Shown piece after piece: positions 35,286-45,434 of a stretch of DNA of 64,000 nucleotides (position 1 is its first letter; every line of letters starts with the position of its first letter). A model generated the notes under the pieces. It saw only the letters and a program-made list of their open reading frames with translations, did no database searches and had not been told where the DNA came from. Both the position numbers and the translations under genes were made by a program. The stretch is from Flavihumibacter solisilvae (GTDB taxonomy: Bacteria > Bacteroidota > Bacteroidia > Chitinophagales > Chitinophagaceae): contig NZ_JSVC01000015.1 in the NCBI RefSeq assembly GCF_000814475.1, positions 186,001 through 250,000 of the forward strand, written 5' to 3'.

Positions 35286-38200
35286 ATGAGCCATTACAAA
35301 ATTTCGATGAAATCCTGGCGCAGGTTGTTGTTGTTGCTGCTGGCAATAGTGGTACAGCAGGGCATAACGTTTGCGCAAACGGGGACTGTTAGCGGAACTG
35401 TAAAAGATGATAAGGGTAGTCCGATACCCAGCGCTACCGTACAGGTTGCGAACAGCCAGCGTATGGTGCTGACCGATGAAAAGGGAAGCTTTACGATCGG
35501 GGCGGATGCAGAACGTGTGACGCTTGTAATTTCTTCCGCAGGTTATATAACTGCAAATTTCTCTGCGCGTACAGGCCAGTCCGTTGATATTATACTGAAA
35601 AAGCAACTTAAAGATCTTGATGAAGTAGTTGTGGTTGCCTACGGTCAGCAGAAGAAAACCAACGTGGTAGGATCTGTCTCCCAGATCAGCGGTGAGCAGC
35701 TTAAGCAGGCGCCGACCATGAACGTTACCAACATGCTGGCGGGTCGTTTGCCGGGACTCATCTCCCTGCAACAATCCGGTCGCCCGGGAGCGGATGATGC
35801 AGCGCTGCGTATTCGTGGTATCAGCAGTTATGGCACAAACCAGGCGCCGCTGATCATCGTGGACGGTGTACAGCGTCCATCTTTCAGTAACCTGGATCCC
35901 AGTGAAATTGAAAGCATCACCCTGTTGAAAGATGCGGTGTCTACAGCCGTTTACGGTTTACAGGCTGCGAACGGCATCATCCTCGTAACAACGAAAAGAG
36001 GTAAAGCCCAGAAGACTGTCATCAGTTATGATGGTGCGGTAACAATGAACCAGAACACACGCTTCCCGAAATTCCTGAATGGTCCTGATTATATGCAATG
36101 GTATAATAAGGGTACCGATATGGATAACGACTATAATATGCAGGTCGGTGCCAACCCCGCACCCTATATCTATACGCAGGAGCAGATAGATGCGCTCAGG
36201 AACGGAACCAATACGAACCCGTTGCTTGGTAATACAGACTGGGTTGGTGAACTTGTTGGTAAAAATGCCTTTTCCCAGAGTCATAGCATCAGCCTGCGTG
36301 GTGGAACCGACAAGATCAAATTCTTCTCACAGGTCGGCATGCTTGACCAGGATGGTGTTGTGAACAATACCGGTTTCAAACGTTATAACGTCCGCACAAA
36401 CGTAGATGCTGAACTGACGAAAGTTTTCAGTGTAGCGCTTGATCTCGGCATCCGCCAGACAAATACCAAAACTCCTGGTATCTCTCCGGATAACACGGCA
36501 TATCTCAACCCATTCTACCAGGCGGTACGCATGTTGCCTAACCTGCCGATGTATGCTCCAAATGGATTGCCTACAGCACACTTCAGCAACGCTGGCTGGG
36601 TGAATCCCCTCGCTTCGGTTAACCAGTCGGGTTACCAGAATAACCAGTCGAATGTATTCCAGGGTAACCTGACCTTCAAAGTAAAAGTACCTTGGGTAAA
36701 AGGTCTTGAACTTAAGTTGTTAACAGCTTATGACAAAACAGGAAATGAAGCAAAAGGCTGGCTGACTCCGTATACCCTGATGGGTAGAAACCGCGACCAA
36801 GTAACGGGAGATTTTATTGAAATCAATACACTTCCTGGTATTACCCGTACCACACTACGTCAATCATACGGCCAGAATAACCGTAAGGTTTTTCAGCCCA
36901 GCATTTCATACAATGGAAATTTTGGTGATCATAGTGTTACAGCCCTTGCCTTATATGAGTGGTCACAGTATAAAAGCAACGTATTTTCAACTGGGGCAAG
37001 TAATTTCCCGCTGACGGACATTCACGAAATTAATTTCGGTAGTACCGCTACCGAAGATCTCATTTCGCCTACCGGATCAAGTGGTGTGGATTCACGTGCC
37101 GGATATGTTGGAAGGATCAACTATGGATTCAAAGAGAAATATCTTTTGGAACTAGCCGGCCGGGTAGACGCTTCCGTTAACTTCCCGAAGTATAACCGTT
37201 GGCAGCTTTTCCCTGCCGTAGGTGCAGGTTGGATAGTAAGTAAGGAAGACTTCTTCGATGGTCTCAGCAATACGGTTGATTTCCTGAAGATCAAAGGTTC
37301 ATATGGACAAACTGGAAACGACCAAATAGGAAGTTTCCAATACTTGCAGACATATGCACTTACAGCTGACCCGGTAATGGTCATCGGGGGCAAACCGGTT
37401 TCGGCGCTGTATACCTCGGCACCACCGAATACTAACCTGGACTGGGAAACGGCGACAATTACCAATATCGGCTTTGAGTCTGTTTTCCTCAAAGGATTGA
37501 TAGCTGTTGATTTCGAATGGTTCTATAAGGTTACTACCGATATTTTGGGCGGTGTAAGTGGACTCTATCCAATGACCATTGGCGGATATTTTCCTGCCAC
37601 TGTCAATACTGGCATCATGGATAACCGCGGTTTCGACCTGCAGATCCGTCACCGCAATAAGATCGGCAAATTACAATATGGTGTAACCGGTAACCTGAAC
37701 TGGGCAAAGAACAAGTACATTCGTGTAGATGAAAGCGAGGGACTACCAGCATGGATGCGCAGGGTGGGGCAAAGCTATGGCGAGAAATATGGTTTTGTTG
37801 CAGAAGGCATGTACCAGACCTGGGAGGAAGCTGCTAACGCACCTTCACCAAGTGGTGGGGTAGTAGCACCCGGTTTCTTCCGTTATAAAGACATCAATGG
37901 CGACGGACGTATCACCCGTACCGATGATTTTGTTTCCATCGGTCGCAGCAATATCCCCGAACTGATGTATGGTCTCAACATTGATCTCAACTATGGAAAT
38001 TTCGATTTCTCTGTATTCTTCCAGGGCGCTGCCCTGAGCAGCGTTAGCCTCGCAGGTACATACGAAGGTTCAAGCGGAACTTCAGGTGTTGATGATAACA
38101 CGCCGTTCACCAAAACTTTCTATGGTTATGGTAACTCTCCCTATTTCCTCGTGGAGAATGCATGGACTCCTGACAACCCGAATGCAGAATTTCCAAGGCT

Positions 38201-38483
38201 CACCGCATATAAATCACAGTTGTCTGCTCACAACGCGCACATCAACTCCGGTTGGATCCGTGATGGCTCTTATGTGCGTCTGAAAGCAGTGCAGCTGGGA
38301 TATAACGTTCCATCAAAACTGTTAAATACAGTCAAGATCCAGAACCTCCGCGTATATGTTTCAGGATACAACCTGTTCACATGGGATAAGCTGAAATATC
38401 TCGACCCGGAAATGCCGAACGTAAACAACGGCTTTTATCCGCAACAGCGCATGATGTCAGGTGGTGTTAATGTTACCTTCTAA
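35286..38483 (+). CDS. SusC/RagA-family TonB-dependent transporter (PUL2)
   Basis: 1065 residues from ATG 35286; the frame extends two codons to a TTG. A signal peptide ends near FAQ. A CNA-B-like domain (about 35-110) with VSGTVKDDKGSPIPSATV follows, then the plug with VVVAYGQQKKTNVVGSVSQI, LIIVDGVQRPSFSNLDPSEI and AANGIILVTTKRG, and the barrel ending in VNVTF. Unlike the PUL1 transporter it has no STN domain, so it should not signal to a FecR protein. This fits the ROK regulator next to PUL2. It starts 16 bases after the oxidoreductase gene. Confidence 0.95.
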   Translation: MSHYKISMKSWRRLLLLLLAIVVQQGITFAQTGTVSGTVKDDKGSPIPSATVQVANSQRMVLTDEKGSFTIGADAERVTLVISSAGYITANFSARTGQSVDIILKKQLKDLDEVVVVAYGQQKKTNVVGSVSQISGEQLKQAPTMNVTNMLAGRLPGLISLQQSGRPGADDAALRIRGISSYGTNQAPLIIVDGVQRPSFSNLDPSEIESITLLKDAVSTAVYGLQAANGIILVTTKRGKAQKTVISYDGAVTMNQNTRFPKFLNGPDYMQWYNKGTDMDNDYNMQVGANPAPYIYTQEQIDALRNGTNTNPLLGNTDWVGELVGKNAFSQSHSISLRGGTDKIKFFSQVGMLDQDGVVNNTGFKRYNVRTNVDAELTKVFSVALDLGIRQTNTKTPGISPDNTAYLNPFYQAVRMLPNLPMYAPNGLPTAHFSNAGWVNPLASVNQSGYQNNQSNVFQGNLTFKVKVPWVKGLELKLLTAYDKTGNEAKGWLTPYTLMGRNRDQVTGDFIEINTLPGITRTTLRQSYGQNNRKVFQPSISYNGNFGDHSVTALALYEWSQYKSNVFSTGASNFPLTDIHEINFGSTATEDLISPTGSSGVDSRAGYVGRINYGFKEKYLLELAGRVDASVNFPKYNRWQLFPAVGAGWIVSKEDFFDGLSNTVDFLKIKGSYGQTGNDQIGSFQYLQTYALTADPVMVIGGKPVSALYTSAPPNTNLDWETATITNIGFESVFLKGLIAVDFEWFYKVTTDILGGVSGLYPMTIGGYFPATVNTGIMDNRGFDLQIRHRNKIGKLQYGVTGNLNWAKNKYIRVDESEGLPAWMRRVGQSYGEKYGFVAEGMYQTWEEAANAPSPSGGVVAPGFFRYKDINGDGRITRTDDFVSIGRSNIPELMYGLNIDLNYGNFDFSVFFQGAALSSVSLAGTYEGSSGTSGVDDNTPFTKTFYGYGNSPYFLVENAWTPDNPNAEFPRLTAYKSQLSAHNAHINSGWIRDGSYVRLKAVQLGYNVPSKLLNTVKIQNLRVYVSGYNLFTWDKLKYLDPEMPNVNNGFYPQQRMMSGGVNVTF

Positions 38484-38494
38484 AAAACAGAGCA

Positions 38495-40201
38495 ATGACC
38501 AAGTTATTATCAACTATACAGAAAACAGTAATTCTCGCAGGGATTGTGATGGCGGCCCAGGGTTGCAAGATCGATATCGAACCAACCGACCGCTATACTG
38601 AAGAAGCAGTTTGGAGCAATCCCGCGAATATGGAACTGTACATCAATGGCATGTACAATGAATTCAGAACTTTCCAGTTCGGCCAGTTCCCGATCGGTTA
38701 CGATAACGCAACGGACGCGCTGACCGATATCATGAAATATACTTCAACTGTTGCCGGTAACGGAACAGTGAACATCCTGGCTACTGATGCTTCACGTGTG
38801 AATGCAGCAGGACCAATGCTCAACTACTGGCAGGCCGGGTATGCGCGGATCCGCAGGATCAATGAATTCCTTGACGGTCTCGCGAAATACGGCAAGGTTG
38901 ACGCCGTTGCAAAGACCCAGTACGAAGCAGAAGCGCGCTTCATCCGTGGTTATGTGTATTTCTGGCTCGTTAAGCTTCACGGCAGCGTGGTGCTGATGGA
39001 AAACCTCGACCAGTATTCCAATAAGAACAATCCCCGTGCAAGCGAAGAGGATTGCTGGAAATTTGTAGCGGCTGACTTCCAATTTGCGGCTGACAATCTT
39101 CCAAAAGAATGGGATGCAGCCCACACTGGCAGGGCAACAAAAGGTGCTGCCCTCGGTATGCTCTCACGTACCTGGTTGTACGCGGCATCAATTGCGGAGT
39201 ATGATAAGAAACAATTCAACCAGGATCCGTTAACCGGTGTGTCAGCAGGCAGCGCTACTACCTACTACCAGAATGCAGCCACTGCCGCGGAACAGGTGAT
39301 CGCGCTGGCGAACGAAGGCTACTATGCACTTGAAGCCAACTTTGCCAATATCTTCACCAACAAGTCAACCCGCGAAGCCATCTTCAAGCTTGATTTCGTT
39401 GCGCCGCAGATCACACACCAGTATGATTTCGGATTTACGCCTCCCGGCGATGCACCTGGTCAGCCAATGGTATATGGAGTTCCAACTGCAGAGCTCGTAG
39501 ACGAATTCGAAATGAAAGACGGAACTGCTTTCTCCTGGTCAAATGGAACAATGGCAGCAAATCCTTACACAGATCGCGAACCGCGTTTCTACGCTACCAT
39601 CCTTTACAATGGTGCAAGCTGGAAAGGACGTACCATCAACACCCAGCCCACAAACTCCGTGGAAGGACTCGTTGAATACGGATCTACGCCTGAGCCACGT
39701 AAAACTGTTACGGGTTATTATACGCGCAAAATGCTGAATCCCCTGGTTAATGATTTCATGGTGTATAAGAGCACCCAAAGCTGGATCGAGCTGCGCTATG
39801 CAGAGATCCTGCTGATCCACGCTGAAGCAAAGGCAAAACTTAATGACCTCGGTGCTGCTGCCACTTCCCTGAATATGGTACGCGACCGTGTTGGCCTTCC
39901 TGATGTTAATCCCGCCAACGCAACACAGATGATGAATGCCATCGAACATGAGCGGATCGTTGAACTTGCGTTTGAAGGTCACCGTTACTGGGACCTCCGC
40001 CGCTGGAGAAAAGCACATACTGTCCTGAATGACGTTCGCTTCACCGGGCATAAAGTGACTCCTGCAGGTTCCGGGTTCAACTACGAAGTGATCAGTGCCG
40101 ATAACCTCGACCGGAAGTTTACGCCTGCATTGTATTACATGCCTATTTATGTAAGTGAACTGCAGAACAATACGGCCCTCACCCAAATCCAGGGCTGGTG
40201 A
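38495..40201 (+). CDS. SusD/RagB-family surface glycan-binding lipoprotein (PUL2)
   Basis: 568 residues with a lipobox ending at Cys24 (AAQGCKI). SusD features: EAVWSNPANMELYINGMYNEF, the EARFIRGYVYFWLVKLHGSVV helix, and the C-terminal EHERIVELAFEGHRYWDLRR segment. It should pair with the SusC protein encoded 11 bases upstream and hold the glycan at the cell surface. The sequence is quite different from the PUL1 SusD, so a different ligand is likely. Confidence 0.95.
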   Translation: MTKLLSTIQKTVILAGIVMAAQGCKIDIEPTDRYTEEAVWSNPANMELYINGMYNEFRTFQFGQFPIGYDNATDALTDIMKYTSTVAGNGTVNILATDASRVNAAGPMLNYWQAGYARIRRINEFLDGLAKYGKVDAVAKTQYEAEARFIRGYVYFWLVKLHGSVVLMENLDQYSNKNNPRASEEDCWKFVAADFQFAADNLPKEWDAAHTGRATKGAALGMLSRTWLYAASIAEYDKKQFNQDPLTGVSAGSATTYYQNAATAAEQVIALANEGYYALEANFANIFTNKSTREAIFKLDFVAPQITHQYDFGFTPPGDAPGQPMVYGVPTAELVDEFEMKDGTAFSWSNGTMAANPYTDREPRFYATILYNGASWKGRTINTQPTNSVEGLVEYGSTPEPRKTVTGYYTRKMLNPLVNDFMVYKSTQSWIELRYAEILLIHAEAKAKLNDLGAAATSLNMVRDRVGLPDVNPANATQMMNAIEHERIVELAFEGHRYWDLRRWRKAHTVLNDVRFTGHKVTPAGSGFNYEVISADNLDRKFTPALYYMPIYVSELQNNTALTQIQGW

Positions 40202-40233
40202 TCCTGCTTTAACTCACAGCAAAAACTAACGTA

Positions 40234-41907
40234 ATGAAAAAAATATTTTCTTTCATTTTCATAGCAGCAACAGCTGCAACAACCATCAGCTCCTGTCGCA
40301 AGGCAGACCCTGTGATCCGCAAATCGCAGAACGAAATGAGCGATATCTATGCTACCACACCGGATAAAGGAAGGGAAAGACTTTTCGATGCCCGGTACAG
40401 CGCAGCAAAAGACACCATCTATTTCGATATTCCCTGGTTCTCGCCACAGGACTCCGACAACGAGGTTGATCTTAGCCAGATCATCCTGCGCGCAACAATT
40501 CCATCCGATGCGATCATCTCACCCGCACTGGGTTCGCCGATGGATCTTCGCAACCCGGTTCCGCTTAGCATAACTGCCGGCGACGGATCTGTTGCCAATT
40601 ACGTGGTGGTGGGAAGGAAAGTGGGTAACACTACTGTCAGTGCTGCTGCTATCGAGTTCAATAACAACGGTACGAATGAAATGGTGGAAGCGGTGATCCA
40701 GGAGAATGAGATCCTGTTCTATATTCTTCCCGGTACAGACGTGTCTAACGCCACATTCACATATGCCATTAACCGTCACTCTACCGCTAATATTGCTTAC
40801 GGAAGTTCGATTGATCTTTCGTCAGACGTCCCCTTCATCGTTACCGGTGTTGACGGAGTTGCGAAAACCTATACGCTGAAAGCCAAGGAGCCGATTAAGC
40901 TGACTTATGGTGCTGGTATCAACCGCAGCCTGTGGAACAAATCTGCCAGCGAACTCGGCTTCACCGATAATATGGAAGTATGTCTCGCAGTAAGCGGTGA
41001 TCACCTTATTCTTACGCGCAGGACGAACCCTTCCAAATACAGCGTCTTCAATCGCTTTACGGGAACCTACCTGCAGGACATGAAGTATCCATTCAGTGGA
41101 CTTTCCTTCCAGGTCGTAAATGATAATGAAGGCCACCTCCTCGCTGCTTCCTGGGCGCCTAAGAATGCCAGCTTCATCGTGTATCGGTATAATGACGCAC
41201 TGGATGCTGCGCCGGTTAAGCTCATTGAATGGGTAAACAACAACCCCGCCGGTATCACAGGTGACGGTGGTGTGGGAAGAAGGGTAAACGTTTATGGCGA
41301 TATAAATGGTGATGCGGTGATCACTGCACCTGCCGGGCAATCAGATGTAATCATGAGATGGCGCATTGTGGGTGGTACACTCGTTAGTAATACACCTGAA
41401 GTTGTGGTGTATAAATCACTTGCAGGCGGAGCGGCTACGAAAATGGGCTACTATGCTGAAGCTCAGCCTGTATCGGCAGCAGCTAATGGCGATTATTTCA
41501 TCAATTACCAGTTCGAAGTTGCTTATGTTAACGGCGCAACAAATGAAAGGTCTGCCGCCCTTACACTCGGCTGGCCGGTAGTTTTCAACATGCCTACTGC
41601 CTATGCAAGCTTCAATGGTGCGAAGTACCTCGCGATTGTAAAATATATCGATACCTACAGCCTGAACAAAGTGCAGACCAGCCTTTATGATGTTACGTCT
41701 CCTTCAAACCTTGGTATGGCGCCCAGTAACCCTGCCTATCCTGATTTCAACATCTTCAATTCAGGTGTGCAGACAGGAACCACCAATGGAAACGGTACGG
41801 CTGACATCGCAGTTGGTTATTCAAACAACGGCGAACGCATGCAGGTGTACACGCTCCTTACCAACGGAGGCGTCGCAGCGCATGAGTTTACGAACTACGC
41901 CAAGTAA
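40234..41907 (+). CDS. DUF5018/DUF4623-like surface lipoprotein, probable glycan-binding protein
   Basis: 557 residues with a lipoprotein signal ending at Cys21 (TISSCRK). Two beta-sandwich-like repeats lie in residues 60-225 (DEVDLSQI-type phrases, here NEVDLSQIILRATIPSDA, and a repeated PLSITAGDGSVANYVV / PFIVTGVDGVAKTYTL pattern), typical of DUF5018. The remaining 330 residues look like a beta-propeller-type DUF4623 region. Placed right after susD, it fits a surface glycan-binding protein of PUL2. Domain names are from memory of family patterns and are less sure than the placement. Confidence 0.65.
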   Translation: MKKIFSFIFIAATAATTISSCRKADPVIRKSQNEMSDIYATTPDKGRERLFDARYSAAKDTIYFDIPWFSPQDSDNEVDLSQIILRATIPSDAIISPALGSPMDLRNPVPLSITAGDGSVANYVVVGRKVGNTTVSAAAIEFNNNGTNEMVEAVIQENEILFYILPGTDVSNATFTYAINRHSTANIAYGSSIDLSSDVPFIVTGVDGVAKTYTLKAKEPIKLTYGAGINRSLWNKSASELGFTDNMEVCLAVSGDHLILTRRTNPSKYSVFNRFTGTYLQDMKYPFSGLSFQVVNDNEGHLLAASWAPKNASFIVYRYNDALDAAPVKLIEWVNNNPAGITGDGGVGRRVNVYGDINGDAVITAPAGQSDVIMRWRIVGGTLVSNTPEVVVYKSLAGGAATKMGYYAEAQPVSAAANGDYFINYQFEVAYVNGATNERSAALTLGWPVVFNMPTAYASFNGAKYLAIVKYIDTYSLNKVQTSLYDVTSPSNLGMAPSNPAYPDFNIFNSGVQTGTTNGNGTADIAVGYSNNGERMQVYTLLTNGGVAAHEFTNYAK

Positions 41908-41922
41908 TCAATTAAAATATTC

Positions 41923-43326
41923 ATGATGATGAACAGGTTATTTTGTGGGTTTTTGGTTGCCGGACTTATAGGATTTGCTGCTTGCAGCAAATCCTCCGGT
42001 CCGGATGTTGACCCGCCGGTGACTCCACCGATCGACACGACTTCGAATAAGCCTGGCCGCAACGTTGTTGCCTGGGTAGATGCACGGTCAAACGTTTTCG
42101 GTACTTACGGAAGGCTGAACGATACCACGCAGATCAAAGCTGTTCTCGACTCGCTGAAAGAAGTTGGCGTAACAGGTTTGGTGATCGATGTGAAGGGAAG
42201 CTCCGGCTTTACCATGTACCCGAGCAATATCGCGAAGCAGCTCACGTCTCTTGACGGAAAAAGCCTGCCGGAAGGCGTGGACTATGTTTCCTATATGATC
42301 CAGGAAAGCCGCAAACGGAATTTCAAGGTGTATGCGTCTATCGTTACAATGGTTGAGGGCGACGGCGGTCGCCGCTTCGGTACTGTATTCGACGATCCAA
42401 ACTTCGCACAGTACGAGTCCGTTGTCTGTGATGTGAACGGTAACCGGGTGAAGGTTTCGGAAACCGGCAGGAATGCATTTGTGAACCCAGCCCAACCTGC
42501 AGTGCAGGAGCGGGCTTTGAACATCATCAAAGAGATCGTACAGAAGTACGAAATCGATGGTTTGGTACTCGACTATTGCCGCTATACCGATATCGATGCT
42601 GACTTTTCTGATTACAGCAAAAGCCAGTTCATTGATTTCCTCAAAGCAAAGTACAATGATAACGCGGCGGCAACGATGAACTTCCCTAAGGACATAGTTA
42701 ATACCTGGACTATGAGCGGCGACAGGGTAATACCTAATTCGACCGGGAAGTATTATGGAAAGTGGCTGCTCTACAGGGCATCCGTGATCCATGATTTTGT
42801 TGAGAAGGCAAGAGCTGCTGTAAAGGCTACGAAGCCATCCGTGAAATTCGGTGTATACGTTGGCGCATGGTACACAACCTATTACTCAGTAGGCGTGAAC
42901 TGGGCGAGCAATGAATATGATCCGTTCAATGACCAGGCGGTCCGGTTCGACTGGGCCTACCCGGGTTATAAAGAAACGGGCTATGCGGAAGAACTGGAAT
43001 TCCTGATGACCGGGAACTATTTTACCCAGATCAGGTTGTCGGAAAACCCCGCAACAGCAAACCTGACTTATCATTGGTGGAGCATCGAAGGTTCGCTCAA
43101 CGGCATTAAGTATGTGACGAAAAACAAAATGCCATTGTACGGTAGTATCGATCTGGGAAATGTGGACTGGCCAAGCCAGCAACGCATTTCAGAAGCCATG
43201 AAATATATTCTGAACAATACTTCCGGTGGCATCATGCTGTTTGATGTGGTACACGTTTATGCGCCGCAATATAACAGGCTCAAGCAACCGCTTTGGAATG
43301 CATTAAGGGAAGGGCTCAAACAATAA
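41923..43326 (+). CDS. GHL10-like (DUF187-type) family 10 glycosyl-hydrolase-like lipoprotein
   Basis: 467 residues. Two or three Met codons open the frame; the lipobox ends at Cys21 (GFAACSKSS), followed by a Pro/Thr-rich linker (25-45). The TIM-barrel domain has VGVTGLVIDVKGSSGFTMYP, RKRNFKVYASIVTMVEG, and EIDGLVLDYCRYTDID, the DYxRY signature of GHL10 proteins. It ends in GGIMLFDVVHVY. GHL proteins are inferred glycoside hydrolases or binding proteins with little biochemistry. It is the nearest thing to a surface glycanase in PUL2. Confidence 0.75.
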   Translation: MMMNRLFCGFLVAGLIGFAACSKSSGPDVDPPVTPPIDTTSNKPGRNVVAWVDARSNVFGTYGRLNDTTQIKAVLDSLKEVGVTGLVIDVKGSSGFTMYPSNIAKQLTSLDGKSLPEGVDYVSYMIQESRKRNFKVYASIVTMVEGDGGRRFGTVFDDPNFAQYESVVCDVNGNRVKVSETGRNAFVNPAQPAVQERALNIIKEIVQKYEIDGLVLDYCRYTDIDADFSDYSKSQFIDFLKAKYNDNAAATMNFPKDIVNTWTMSGDRVIPNSTGKYYGKWLLYRASVIHDFVEKARAAVKATKPSVKFGVYVGAWYTTYYSVGVNWASNEYDPFNDQAVRFDWAYPGYKETGYAEELEFLMTGNYFTQIRLSENPATANLTYHWWSIEGSLNGIKYVTKNKMPLYGSIDLGNVDWPSQQRISEAMKYILNNTSGGIMLFDVVHVYAPQYNRLKQPLWNALREGLKQ

Positions 43327-43332
43327 ACAAAA

Positions 43333-44730
43333 GTGGCACAACAACGCAATATCAGCCTGGATGCACTCCGGGGATTTTCCATCCTGGCGATGGTCCTCAG
43401 CAGCAGCATTGCCTTCGGCATCCTGCCTAGCTGGATGTACCATGCGCAGGTGCCACCACCATACCACAAGTTCGACCCGGCTTTACCCGGTATCAGTTGG
43501 GTCGACCTTGTGTTCCCATTCTTTCTTTTCAGCATGGGCGCAGCCATTCCGCTGTCGCTCCAAAAAAAAGTCAACTCCGGCAGCGGGTTTTTACCGGTGT
43601 TCTACATAGCAGGAAGAAGGTTCGTCTTACTGGCTTTCTTTGCCCTGTTCACCGTTCACATGCGGTCGGCTATGTTGTCCGGCGCACCTCAACTCACGCA
43701 CTACCTGTTATCCATAGCCGCGTTTGTGCTTTTGTTTTTCCAGTTTTTCGAGCCGGCAGACGAGCGGAACAGGAAATATTTTCTTCCCGGCAGGTTTGCA
43801 GCCTTCACCATCGCATTGCTCATGTTGTTCTTCCTGCCGTTCAAAGACGGGAATGGATTCTCCTGGACGAGGATCGACATAATTCTCCTCGTGCTGGCGA
43901 ATATGGCATTGTTTGGTACCATCACCTGGTGGCTCACCCGTCACAACACCTGGCTTAGAATAGGCATCGTGCCTTTTATTATGGCTGTCTTCCTCGGTGC
44001 TTCACAACCCGGCACCTGGAACGAAGTACTGTTCAACTGGTCACCGATGCCTGCGTTGTATAAGTTCTATTACCTGAAATATTTGTTCATCATTATTCCC
44101 GGTACCATCGCCGGGGAATGGATTGCAGGGAATAATAAGGTTGAGCCCGTTGCTGCCGAAAAGCAAAGCTGGCTTGTACTGGTAACTGCACTTGCTTTAC
44201 TGATGGTGGTTGCAAATACAGTATTGCTGTTTGCGCAACACAACTTTCCCGCCCTGGTTGTTACGCTTGTATTGTCAGCTGGTATTTACCTGGGCATCGT
44301 GAAAGCAGGAGTAGAACAGATGAAACTTATCAGGCTTTTTTTTATCGCCGGAACCTATAGTCTTTTGCTTGGCCTTTTTTTTAATGCCTGGGAAGGTGGT
44401 ATTAAAAAAGATCCTTCTACGTACAGTTATTATTTCGTAACCGCCGGACTTGCATTTTTCATGCTCATCGTTTTTTATGGCATCCAGCTGGTGAAAAGGG
44501 GAGACAGTGTGGTAAATTATCTCGCCCTCAACGGCCGGAATCCAATGGTAGCGTATGTTGCAGGAAATCTCCTGCTGCTTCCAATCTTACATGCCACAGG
44601 GCTGATCAGCATCTTTACGCAGATGGAAACGGGTATGTGGACCGGCATAGCGAGAGGAGTGTTGTTTACAGGAATTGTTTCGCTGATCACAATATTCTTT
44701 ACCAAACGGAAATGGTTATGGAAAACCTAA
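43333..44730 (+). CDS. DUF5009 membrane protein, heparan-N-acetyltransferase-like acyltransferase
   Basis: 465 residues starting at GTG 43333, six bases after the previous stop. About ten to twelve membrane helices cover most of the protein. The N-terminus RNISLDALRGFSILAMVL (5-22) and GISWVDLVFPFFLFSMGAAIPLSL match DUF5009/YeiB/HGSNAT-type proteins. Human HGSNAT moves acetyl from cytosolic acetyl-CoA to glucosamine outside. Here the likely role is acylating or deacylating a sugar across the inner membrane, which would suit the three esterases in the operon. The substrate is unknown. Confidence 0.8.
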   Translation: MAQQRNISLDALRGFSILAMVLSSSIAFGILPSWMYHAQVPPPYHKFDPALPGISWVDLVFPFFLFSMGAAIPLSLQKKVNSGSGFLPVFYIAGRRFVLLAFFALFTVHMRSAMLSGAPQLTHYLLSIAAFVLLFFQFFEPADERNRKYFLPGRFAAFTIALLMLFFLPFKDGNGFSWTRIDIILLVLANMALFGTITWWLTRHNTWLRIGIVPFIMAVFLGASQPGTWNEVLFNWSPMPALYKFYYLKYLFIIIPGTIAGEWIAGNNKVEPVAAEKQSWLVLVTALALLMVVANTVLLFAQHNFPALVVTLVLSAGIYLGIVKAGVEQMKLIRLFFIAGTYSLLLGLFFNAWEGGIKKDPSTYSYYFVTAGLAFFMLIVFYGIQLVKRGDSVVNYLALNGRNPMVAYVAGNLLLLPILHATGLISIFTQMETGMWTGIARGVLFTGIVSLITIFFTKRKWLWKT

Positions 44731-45434
44731 AAGGAAATAACATCTTGCGGAACCTGGCTTTGGCTGCAAGCTCCCTGCTTTTTGTTCCCGCTGCCAATGC
44801 GCAGCAGGTCGACAAGAAAGTTTATGATTCGTCGTATCATAATTATCTCTACGATAGCCGTACCGCGTATTTCCGCCAACTGCCGGTTGTGAAAAAGCCA
44901 ATTGTATTTTTCGGCGACAGCATCACGCATTGGGGCGACTGGGCCGAATTTACCGGGTTTTCGAAAGTGCTGAACCGCGGCATCTCCGGCGACAATTCAT
45001 TCGGACTGCTCGCCCGCCTCGATGAAGTGGCGCGTCATCAGCCTGCAAAACTTTTCGTGCTGATCGGAACAAACGACCTGAACCTTAACAGTAATGCAGC
45101 CATTCAGCAGGTGGTAATGAACTATCGCCGGCTTGTGCAGGAAGTTAGCCGCTTGTCACCCGCGACTAAAATTTATATTCAAAGTGTTTTTCCGATCAAC
45201 GACCAGCTGATCAACACAAAATATTATAAGGGCACAAATACACAGGTAAGGGAAATGAACAAACAACTCGAATCCCTCGCCCGCGAACTTTCCATCCGTT
45301 ATGTGGATGTATATAGCAGCCTGCTCGACCAGTCGAACCAGCTGGCTGCCCGATTTACTTACGATGGACTTCACTTGTCCGGCGAAGGTTATCTTGCATG
45401 GGTTAATCACTTAAAAAAAGAAAGACTGTTATGA
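44718..45434 (+). CDS. SGNH/GDSL-family esterase 1, exported
   Basis: 238 residues from ATG 44718, overlapping the DUF5009 stop by 13 bases; another ATG two codons earlier is possible. A signal peptide ends near ANAQ (about 28). SGNH blocks: FFGDSITHWGDW (Ser68), NRGISGDN (87-93), GTND (Asn119) and DGLH near the C-terminus (Asp216, His219). It should remove an O-acyl group from a glycan in the periplasm. It is less like the two other esterases of the operon than they are to each other. Confidence 0.9.
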   Translation: MENLKGNNILRNLALAASSLLFVPAANAQQVDKKVYDSSYHNYLYDSRTAYFRQLPVVKKPIVFFGDSITHWGDWAEFTGFSKVLNRGISGDNSFGLLARLDEVARHQPAKLFVLIGTNDLNLNSNAAIQQVVMNYRRLVQEVSRLSPATKIYIQSVFPINDQLINTKYYKGTNTQVREMNKQLESLARELSIRYVDVYSSLLDQSNQLAARFTYDGLHLSGEGYLAWVNHLKKERLL